Shown here one piece after another: positions 51,398 to 57,285 of a DNA stretch of 57,285 bases (position 1 is the stretch's first letter; the number at the start of each line of letters is the position of its first letter). Both the position numbers and the translations under genes were made by a program. The notes under the pieces are model-generated. The model saw only the letters and a list, made by a program, of their open reading frames with translations. It was not told the DNA's origin and searched no databases. The stretch spans positions 1-57,285 of the forward strand of contig ONAL01000023.1 of the NCBI GenBank assembly GCA_900315785.1, in the 5' to 3' direction. The stretch is from an uncultured Eubacteriales bacterium. Its GTDB lineage: Bacteria > Bacillota > Clostridia > Oscillospirales > Acutalibacteraceae.

Positions 51398-51426
51398 ATT
51401 ATAACCTAAATAATTTTGCTCGTCAA
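51398..51426 (-). promoter_or_regulatory. promoter of the DUF4190-like gene
   Basis: On the minus strand TTGACG (51421-51426) and perfect TATAAT (51398-51403), 17-base spacer. Confidence 0.8.
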
Positions 51427-51471
51427 TACAAAATTACAAGATTGTAAATTCTGACGGGGTTTTTCCCGATT

Positions 51472-51765
51472 TTAGGCTTGACTATCGTCGCTTTTGACCT
51501 TTTCTATTATCATTTTCAGCATTTCATCGTCATCCTGTTTCTTCTGACTGACCTCCTGAAAGCTTCCCGAAACGCTCACAAAGCCTGTCCCGAGCACCAC
51601 GCAAATCAGCCAGACGGTGATTGCGGGAGGCAGATTGAAACCCTCTCCCGTCAGAAATCCGACGGCTACTCCCGCAAGGATTCCGACGATGATGATACAT
51701 ATCCCCGCAACGAAAAATACGTCTCCGAACTTTTTGTGCATTCCGATCACCCGATTGTCTGTCAT
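51472..51765 (-). CDS. small two-span membrane protein, function unknown
   Basis: 97 residues with two transmembrane segments (VFFVAGICIIIVGILAGVAVG and ITVWLICVVLGTGFVSV) and a charged C-terminal tail (QKKQDDDEMLKMIIEKVKSDD). GAGGGTG lies before the ATG. I do not recognise a family. Its promoter is not clear. Confidence 0.65.
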   Translation of the reverse strand: MTDNRVIGMHKKFGDVFFVAGICIIIVGILAGVAVGFLTGEGFNLPPAITVWLICVVLGTGFVSVSGSFQEVSQKKQDDDEMLKMIIEKVKSDDSQA

Positions 51766-51892
51766 ATGATTTCACCCTCATTTTACTATTAAAACTTCGT
51801 ATTTTCAATTATTCCCTAAAATTTTGTATTAATGCATAAATTTCCCTCTCCCGATTTAGGTATTTAGCCGAAAAGATTTTCAATATTTGTCA

Positions 51893-51921
51893 TTGATTTA
51901 ACGTCCTGTTTGTGTTAAACT
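51893..51921 (+). promoter_or_regulatory. promoter of the hydrogenase maturation operon
   Basis: TTGATT (51893-51898) and TAAACT (51916-51921), 17-base spacer. The start near 51928 gives a 110-base leader. Confidence 0.65.
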
Positions 51922-51940
51922 AACATTACTGACACCAAAA

Positions 51941-52020
51941 CCGAGTTGAGGTGAAAGGCTTTTCAGATTTACTAAGCTATGGGAGAAGCTGCCTTTTTCG
52001 GTAAGCTTCTCTTTTCTTTT
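51941..52020 (+). promoter_or_regulatory. attenuator-like leader of the hyd operon
   Basis: GAGAAGCT (51983-51990) and AGCTTCTC (52004-52011) form a stem followed by TTTTCTTTT, a terminator placed before the first gene. Its loop, GCCTTTTTCGG (51991-52001), is complementary to two upstream segments, AAAGGC (51954-51959) and CCGA (51941-51944). This allows a pseudoknot or a competing fold. It resembles a riboswitch or leader attenuator, but I do not recognise a known class. Confidence 0.6.
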
Positions 52021-52038
52021 ATATAAAGAGGTGATTTT

Positions 52039-52299
52039 ATGGAAACACGCGTTGCCGTTGTAAGCATTATCCTCGAGAACTCACAGTCCGTGAACGAGGT
52101 CAACAAGCTTATTTCGGACTACAGCGACTATGTTGTGGGGCGTATGGGTATCCCCTACAAGAAACGCGGAATCTCGATTATTTCGGTTGTGATTGACAGC
52201 CCTCAGGACGTTATCTCAACCTTCTCGGGCAAGCTCGGAAAGCTCGAGGGAGTATCCGCAAAGACGGCGTACTCGAAGTACGTTTTTACTGATGAATAA
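52039..52299 (+). CDS. TM1266-like iron-only hydrogenase system regulator
   Basis: 86 residues with a small ferredoxin-like (ACT/NikR-C type) fold: RVAVVSIILENSQSVNEVNKL, YVVGRMGIPYKKRGISIISV and DVISTFSGKLGKLEGVSAKT. Such proteins are encoded beside [FeFe]-hydrogenase maturation genes and were named putative regulators of that system. GAGGTG lies 6 bases before the ATG. The end overlaps the hydE start by 8 bases. Confidence 0.85.
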   Translation: METRVAVVSIILENSQSVNEVNKLISDYSDYVVGRMGIPYKKRGISIISVVIDSPQDVISTFSGKLGKLEGVSAKTAYSKYVFTDE

Positions 52300-53329
52300 A
52301 CTGATTGATAAGCTCAGAACCGCAGGCTCGCTTAGTAAATCCGAATTTGAGGAGCTTATCAACTGCGACAAAAACACAGCCGAAGAGCTGAGGCAAACCG
52401 CCGAGAAGCTGAGAATTGAGAACTACGGTCACGACATCTACATCCGCGGACTGATTGAGTTTACGAACTTCTGCAAGCAGGACTGCCTGTACTGCGGAAT
52501 CCGCAAGAGTAATCTCAACTGTCAGCGCTACCGTCTCAGCGAGGACGATATTATGGAGTGCTGCCGCGAGGGCTACAGGCTCGGGTTCAGAACCTTCGTG
52601 CTCCAGGGCGGCGAGGACGCGTTTTTTAACGACGACAGGCTGTGCTCAATTATCGAAAAGATAAAGGGAGAATATCCCGACTGCGCGCTGACGCTCTCCG
52701 TCGGCGAAAAGCCGTACCAGAGCTACAAGCGGTTCTACGACTGCGGAGCCGACAGATATCTGCTGCGGCACGAAACCGCGAACGCGGAGCATTTCGCAAA
52801 GCTTCACCCGAAGTCCCAGACGCTCGAAAGCCGCAAGGAATGTCTCCTTGCTCTCAAGGAAATCGGCTACCAGGTCGGCTGCGGCTTTATGGTGGGTTCG
52901 CCCTATCAGACCGTCGGGACTCTCGCCGAGGATTTGCTCTTTATTAAAGAGCTGAATCCGCAAATGGTCGGCATAGGTCCCTTTATCCACCACAACGACA
53001 CGCCGTTCAGGGACTTCCCCGACGGCACATTGGAGCTCACGCTGAAGCTGCTGTCGATTATCCGCGTAATGCTGCCGAAGGTGCTTTTGCCCGCGACAAC
53101 CGCTCTCGCGACAATCGACCCGATTGGCAGAGAAAAGGGAATCCTTGCGGGAGCAAATGTCGTTATGCCGAACCTCTCCCCTGTTTCGGTCAGAAAAAAA
53201 TATCAGCTTTACGAAAACAAGGTCTGTACGGGCGAGGAAAGCGCTCAGTGCAAGGGCTGTCTCGAAGCGCGGATACGTTCCGTCGGCTGCCGAATCGCGG
53301 TTAACAGAGGAGACAGCATGAATATATGA
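52292..53329 (+). CDS. hydE: [FeFe]-hydrogenase maturase HydE (radical SAM)
   Basis: 345 residues from the ATG at 52292, overlapping the previous gene. The radical SAM site is CKQDCLYCGI (CxxxCxxC, about residues 63-70). EFTNFCK and RYRLSEDDIM are typical. A second cluster near the C-terminus is possible (CTGEESAQCKGC). HydE helps to make the dithiomethylamine ligand of the H-cluster. It is followed 25 bases later by hydG. Confidence 0.93.
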   Translation: MNKLIDKLRTAGSLSKSEFEELINCDKNTAEELRQTAEKLRIENYGHDIYIRGLIEFTNFCKQDCLYCGIRKSNLNCQRYRLSEDDIMECCREGYRLGFRTFVLQGGEDAFFNDDRLCSIIEKIKGEYPDCALTLSVGEKPYQSYKRFYDCGADRYLLRHETANAEHFAKLHPKSQTLESRKECLLALKEIGYQVGCGFMVGSPYQTVGTLAEDLLFIKELNPQMVGIGPFIHHNDTPFRDFPDGTLELTLKLLSIIRVMLPKVLLPATTALATIDPIGREKGILAGANVVMPNLSPVSVRKKYQLYENKVCTGEESAQCKGCLEARIRSVGCRIAVNRGDSMNI

Positions 53330-53354
53330 GAAATGAAAAAGGAGTAATAAAACT

Positions 53355-54770
53355 ATGTACAATCCAAAATCTCTCAAAGCAGAGGAATTTATAGACCATC
53401 AGGAAATACTGGACACACTCAAATACGCTGACGAGAACAAGGACAACCTTGAGCTCGTTGACAGCCTTCTCGAAAAGGCAAAGCAGCTCAAGGGCTTAAC
53501 TCACCGTGAGGCGAGCGTTCTGCTCGCGTGCGAGGACGAGGAAAGGACAAAGCGTATGTTTGACCTTGCCGAGCAGATTAAGAAGGACTTCTACGGCAAC
53601 CGTATCGTTATGTTCGCGCCCCTCTATCTCTCTAACTACTGCGTAAACGGCTGTGTTTACTGTCCCTATCATCTCAAGAACAAGCACATCTGCCGCAAGA
53701 AGCTCACTCAGGACGAAATCCGCCGCGAGGTAACCGCGCTCCAGGATATGGGACACAAGCGGCTTGCGATTGAAGCAGGCGAGGACCCTGTCAACAACCC
53801 CATCGAGTACATACTCGAGAGCATCAAGACAATCTACTCAATCAAGCACAAAAACGGCGCAATCAGACGCGTTAACGTCAACATCGCCGCGACGACTGTC
53901 GAGAACTACCGCAAGCTCAAGGAAGCGGGAATCGGCACATATATCCTTTTCCAGGAGACCTACCACAAGGAAAGCTACGAGAAGCTTCACCCGACAGGTC
54001 CCAAGCACAACTACGCTTACCACACCGAAGCTATGGACAGAGCTATGGAGGGCGGAATCGACGACGTAGGTCTCGGCGTTCTCTTCGGACTTGAGCTCTA
54101 CCGCTATGAGTTTGCGGGACTTCTTATGCACGCAGAGCACCTCGAGGCTGTTCACGGCGTAGGTCCTCACACCATCAGCGTTCCCAGAATCAAGAAGGCT
54201 GACGACATCGACCCGACCGTTTTCGACAACGGTATCTCGGACGAAATCTTCGCGAAGCTCTGCGCCTTAATCAGAATCTGTGTTCCCTACACAGGTATGA
54301 TTATCTCAACCCGTGAGAATCCGACCGTCAGAGACAAGGTTATCCGTCTCGGCGTTTCGCAGATAAGCGGCGCTTCAAGAACATCTGTCGGAGGCTACGC
54401 TGACGGCGGCGAAGAGGAAAACAGTGAGCAGTTCGACGTTTCCGACAACCGCACGCTCGACGAGGTTGTAAACTGGCTGATGACAAAGGGTTATATTCCC
54501 TCATTCTGCACCGCCTGCTACCGCGCGGGACGTACAGGCGACCGCTTTATGGCGCTCTGCAAGAACCGTCAGATTCACAACTGCTGTCAGCCGAACGCGC
54601 TCCTTACTCTCAAAGAGTATCTCATAGATTACGCGTCTCCCGAAACCAAGGAAATCGGCGAGAAGCTCATCAAAAACGAACTCAACAACATCCCCAATGA
54701 AAAGGTCAAGGCAAAGTGCACCGAGCTCCTCGACCTCATCGAACAGGGCGACAGAGACTTCAAATTCTAA
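53355..54770 (+). CDS. hydG: [FeFe]-hydrogenase maturase HydG (radical SAM tyrosine lyase)
   Basis: 471 residues, normal size. The radical SAM motif is CVNGCVYCPYH (about residue 96), and the C-terminal auxiliary cluster site is CTACYRAGRTGDRFMALCK. PHTISVPRIKKADDID is conserved. HydG cuts tyrosine to CO and cyanide for the H-cluster. AAGGAG lies 10 bases before the ATG. Confidence 0.95.
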   Translation: MYNPKSLKAEEFIDHQEILDTLKYADENKDNLELVDSLLEKAKQLKGLTHREASVLLACEDEERTKRMFDLAEQIKKDFYGNRIVMFAPLYLSNYCVNGCVYCPYHLKNKHICRKKLTQDEIRREVTALQDMGHKRLAIEAGEDPVNNPIEYILESIKTIYSIKHKNGAIRRVNVNIAATTVENYRKLKEAGIGTYILFQETYHKESYEKLHPTGPKHNYAYHTEAMDRAMEGGIDDVGLGVLFGLELYRYEFAGLLMHAEHLEAVHGVGPHTISVPRIKKADDIDPTVFDNGISDEIFAKLCALIRICVPYTGMIISTRENPTVRDKVIRLGVSQISGASRTSVGGYADGGEEENSEQFDVSDNRTLDEVVNWLMTKGYIPSFCTACYRAGRTGDRFMALCKNRQIHNCCQPNALLTLKEYLIDYASPETKEIGEKLIKNELNNIPNEKVKAKCTELLDLIEQGDRDFKF

Positions 54771-54810
54771 AAAAATTACGCATTGCGAATTGACATAACG
54801 AGGTGATAAT

Positions 54811-56006
54811 ATGTCCACAACACTCAACGACACACCGTCCGCAAACAGACTTCACATCGGCTTTTACGGCAAACGAAACTCGGGAAAAAGCTCACTGATT
54901 AACGCCTTTACGGGTCAGGAGGTCAGCATTGTTTCCGAGGTCGCGGGCACCACCACCGACCCCGTAAACAAGGCTATGGAAATCCACGGAATCGGCGCCT
55001 GTATGCTGATTGACACCGCGGGCTTTGACGACATCGGCGAGCTCGGCGAAATGCGCGTCAAAAAGACCGAAAAGACAGCCGAGAAAATCGACATCGCCGT
55101 CGTGCTCTTCTCGGGCGGCGACATCACAAAGGAAACCGACTGGTTCCGTTTCTTCAAGGAAAAGAACATTCCCGTCGTGCCCGTTATCAGCAAGGCGGAC
55201 TTGCTTGTAAACGGCTCAGCCTATGCCTACAAGGTTCGCAATCAGATTGGGGAAATTCCGCTCCAGGTCAGCGCTGTTGAGAAAATCGGTATCGACGAGC
55301 TCAAGGAGAAAATCATCAGACTTATCCCCTCGGACTACAACGCTCCCAGTATCACAGACGCGCTCTGCGCCGAGGACGACACGGTTCTGCTCGTTATGCC
55401 TCAGGATATCCAGGCACCCAAGGGCAGACTTATTCTTCCCCAGGTTCAGACAATCCGCGAGCTCCTTGAGAAGAAGTGCACCGTCGTATGCACCACTACC
55501 GACAAAATGCTTCACGCGCTCGCTCGTCTCAAGGAAGCCCCGACGCTGATTATCACCGATTCTCAGGTATTCGGCTATGTATATGAAAACAAGCCGAAAG
55601 CAGCAGACTAACGAGCTTTTCCGTGCTTTTTGCCGCATACAAGGGTGATTTGCCCTACTACATCGAGGGCGCGAAGGCGCTTGACAGCCTCACCGAAAAC
55701 AGCAGAGTTCTGATTGCCGAGTGCTGTACTCACGCGCCGCTTACAGAGGACATCGGCAGAGTTAAGATTCCGAGAATCCTCAGAAAGCGCGTCGGCGAAA
55801 AGCTCAGAATAGATATGGTTTCGGGAACAGATTTCCCCGACGACCTCTCCGACTATGACATCATCATTCAGTGCGGCGGCTGTATGTTTAACCGCAAGTA
55901 CATTCTCAGCCGTATTGACAGAGCAAAACAGCAGAAAGTCCCGATGACAAACTACGGCGTTACGATAGCTCATTTCACGGGAATTCTCGACAAGATTGTG
56001 TATTGA
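54811..56006 (+). pseudogene. hydF: [FeFe]-hydrogenase maturase HydF, split by a -1 frameshift
   Basis: The first frame (54811-55611) encodes the GTPase: GKRNSGKSSLIN (P-loop), TTTDPVNK (switch), DTAGFDD (G3) and SKAD (G4). It ends KPKAAD. The second frame continues SRLTSFSVLFAAYKGD and holds the cluster-binding part, ECCTHAPLTEDIGR and QCGGCMFNRK, ending at 56006. Adding one A at the run near 55595-55600 restores KPKSSRLTSFSV, the expected HydF sequence. Either a sequencing or assembly error or a real mutation; HydF is the scaffold that carries the H-cluster precursor to the hydrogenase. Confidence 0.88.
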
Positions 56007-56013
56007 GGTAAAA

Positions 56014-56631
56014 ATGACTGAGAAAGAACGAATGATAGCGGGGCTAATCTACTCCGACGGAGATGACGAGCTCCAGAACGCTATGGCACAGTGCAAGAAA
56101 AAGCTCTATGAATACAACAATATGCCCGACGCAACGCGTGAGGAGCGCGGCGACAAGCTCCGCGAAATCCTCGGCAGGGTCGGCAACTGGGCATATATTG
56201 AGCCGCCGTTCTACTGCGATTACGGCACGAACATTCTGCTCGGCGACGCGTTCTACGCAAACTACAATCTCCACATTCTCGACTGTGCCAGAGTAATTAT
56301 CGGCGACAATGTTTTCATCGGTCCGATGTGCGGAATCTACACACCGAAGCATCCGATTGACGCGGAAATCCGCAACAGCGGAATCGAATCCGCCGCCGAA
56401 ATCCGAATCGGCAGCAATGTGTGGATTGGCGGCAGCGTGACAATTAACCACGGCGTCACCATCGGCAGCAACGTCGTTATCGGTTCGGGCTCGGTCGTCA
56501 CAAAGGACATTCCCGACAACTGTATCGCGGTCGGAAATCCGTGCAAATTCAAGCGCGCAATCACCGACGAGGACAAAGCATACTGGACACGCCTTAGTGA
56601 CGAATATCACGCAGAAATGGATAAAGACTAA
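56014..56631 (+). CDS. sugar O-acetyltransferase (maltose/galactoside type)
   Basis: 205 residues from the ATG at 56014 with GAGG 6 bases upstream. It has the N-terminal Mac domain (EKERMIAGLIYSDGDDELQ) and the left-handed beta-helix (hexapeptide) region with IEPPFYCDYGTNILLGD, FYANYNLHILDC, VFIGPMCGIYTPKHPID and IGSNVWIGGSVTINHGVTIG. The histidines of these last two segments are the catalytic type. It acetylates sugars with acetyl-CoA. It starts 7 bases after the hydF end, but its function is not obviously linked. Confidence 0.93.
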   Translation: MTEKERMIAGLIYSDGDDELQNAMAQCKKKLYEYNNMPDATREERGDKLREILGRVGNWAYIEPPFYCDYGTNILLGDAFYANYNLHILDCARVIIGDNVFIGPMCGIYTPKHPIDAEIRNSGIESAAEIRIGSNVWIGGSVTINHGVTIGSNVVIGSGSVVTKDIPDNCIAVGNPCKFKRAITDEDKAYWTRLSDEYHAEMDKD

Positions 56632-56637
56632 AAACAC

Positions 56638-56666
56638 TTGCATTTTGCCGCAAAATAATGTAAACT
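56638..56666 (+). promoter_or_regulatory. promoter of the DUF1292 gene
   Basis: TTGCAT (56638-56643) and TAAACT (56661-56666), 17-base spacer, followed by GAAGGAG before the ATG at 56696. Confidence 0.65.
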
Positions 56667-56695
56667 GGCAATATAAAAGCGAAGGAGTGAAAAAT

Positions 56696-56935
56696 ATGTC
56701 AGAAATCATTAACGATAACATTCCCGAAGAGGAAGAAGCAATAATTGTTGAGCTCGAGGACGAGGACGGCAACACAACCGAGTTTGAGTACCTCGACACA
56801 ATCGGCTACGACGGCGAGGAGTTTGTGGTTCTTATCGAGAACGACGAGACAGCCGACGGCGTGGTTATTCTCAAGATTGAGAGCATTGACGACGAGACCG
56901 AGAACTATATCGGTATCGACGACGAGGAGCTTGTA
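56696..56935 (+). CDS. DUF1292 protein, N-terminal part
   Basis: Starts at the ATG 56696 with GAAGGAG 7 bases upstream. About 80 residues of a typical DUF1292 protein follow: EAIIVELEDEDGNTTEFEYL, EFVVLIENDETADGVVILKI and ENYIGIDDEEL. In other members the sequence goes on with a short helical end after DDEE. Here it passes without a stop into unrelated GC-rich sequence at about 56925-56940, so the natural end is missing. Acidic, cytoplasmic, function unknown. Confidence 0.8.
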
Positions 56936-57285
56936 TGCGAGAACGCAACGCCCACCTTGTCGAGCATCCGCCCCGATTTCGTCCGGGCCGGCAAGACCGC
57001 TGCGGCGGCGCTGGAGAAGATGATGCGCGGCAAGGGTTCGCGTCCGACCGCCACAGTGGTGATACACGGCGGAAACGAGATTGTGCGCCGAGCCTCTACC
57101 CCGTCAGAGACGACATCCGGCCCGCTTGTGCAGAAGGCTCTTGCGTTCATCGAGAAAAACGCCCGTCGGGGCATAGGCGTAAAGGACGTGCAGGAGCATC
57201 TGAGAGTCTCGCGCTCGCTGATGGATCTGCGGTTTCGGGAAGTACGCGGCGAATCCGTCCTCTCCGTCATCCTGTCGGCCCGCCT
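56920..57285 (+). CDS. XylR/AraC-type regulator C-terminal part (probably foreign sequence)
   Basis: In frame with the DUF1292 start, residues from about DDEELVCENATPTLSSIRPDF onward match the end of the sugar-binding domain of XylR-type regulators, and SGPLVQKALAFIEKNARRG with VKDVQEHLRVSRSLMDLRFR matches their AraC-type helix-turn-helix. The frame is open at the window edge. The GC content and codon use (CGG, CTG, GCG, CCC) differ sharply from the rest. DUF1292 and XylR proteins both have an Asp/Glu-rich DDEEL-like segment here, so a short shared sequence may have joined two genomes in assembly. Confidence 0.7.

Noticed and set aside
55611..55623. Programmed -1 frameshifting as the default explanation for hydF
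   Set aside because: The site lacks a strong slippery heptamer and I see no clear downstream stimulator; an error or mutation is simpler, though the possibility is listed as a test.
1..57285. CRISPR arrays, intact insertion sequences, toxin-antitoxin or defence islands
   Set aside because: No spaced direct-repeat arrays, transposases, integrases, restriction enzymes or recognisable defence genes were seen on either strand.

Overview
The window looks like chromosome of an anaerobic, low-to-mid GC Gram-positive bacterium of class Clostridia, most likely a gut Ruminococcaceae/Oscillospirales relative. The grounds are the S10-spc-alpha ribosomal cluster with map, adk, infA and a KOW protein between secY and rpmJ, strong Shine-Dalgarno sites (AAGGAGG) before nearly every gene, sigma-A promoters with 17-base spacers, [FeFe]-hydrogenase maturases, a secreted starch-degrading GH13 enzyme, BspA-type leucine-rich-repeat and Ig-like surface proteins, and families common in Clostridia (DUF4358, DUF1292, DUF6465-like, CpXC). 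Family names are from recognition of motifs; no database search was run.

Layout. 1-2.5 kb: the end of an unknown gene, a MutS-type ATPase and a tRNA-Val(GAC) followed by an unusual repeat. 2.5-6.6 kb: a minus-strand surface-protein operon. 6.7-20.3 kb: an S1-domain protein, a cyclophilin lipoprotein with a HAD phosphatase, a lipid kinase with an unlisted 29-residue membrane ORF in front, an AEC transporter/WYL regulator/zinc-ribbon operon, a Lys/Ala-rich protein, a CBS protein, Cys-rich and secreted proteins including a C39-like protease, and azlC-azlD. 20.3-22.4 kb: an EamA transporter, the 3' end of a group II intron and an acyltransferase. 22.4-38.2 kb: 31 minus-strand genes from rpsJ to rplQ, starting from one promoter with a leader of about 310 nt and carrying an unexplained 234-nt spacer between rplW and rplB. 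38.4-52 kb: cobO, a broken OFA-type transporter, DUF4358 and SGNH lipoproteins, a CAT-anticodon tRNA with the same type of downstream repeat, PAP2, a Thr/Pro-rich surface protein, citrate synthase, alpha-amylase, Cof phosphatase, sirtuin and small membrane proteins with an Lgt. 52-56 kb: the [FeFe]-hydrogenase maturation operon (TM1266-like regulator, hydE, hydG, hydF), where hydF is split by a one-base frameshift, then a sugar O-acetyltransferase. The last 0.6 kb reads through, in frame, from a DUF1292 protein into GC-rich sequence encoding the C-terminus of a XylR/AraC-type regulator; this looks like an assembly chimera.

The genes work together in several visible groups: translation and secretion (ribosomal cluster, secY, map, infA), H-cluster assembly (hydEGF), extracellular starch and surface functions (amylase, LRR/Ig proteins, SGNH/DUF4358), and branched-chain amino-acid export (azlCD). 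I found no convincing new defence or mobile system, no CRISPR array, no intact insertion sequence and no prophage. The most interesting unexplained signals are non-coding: inverted copies of each tRNA's own 3' end just downstream of both tRNA genes, the structured spacer inside the S10 operon, and an attenuator-like leader in front of the hydrogenase maturation operon.
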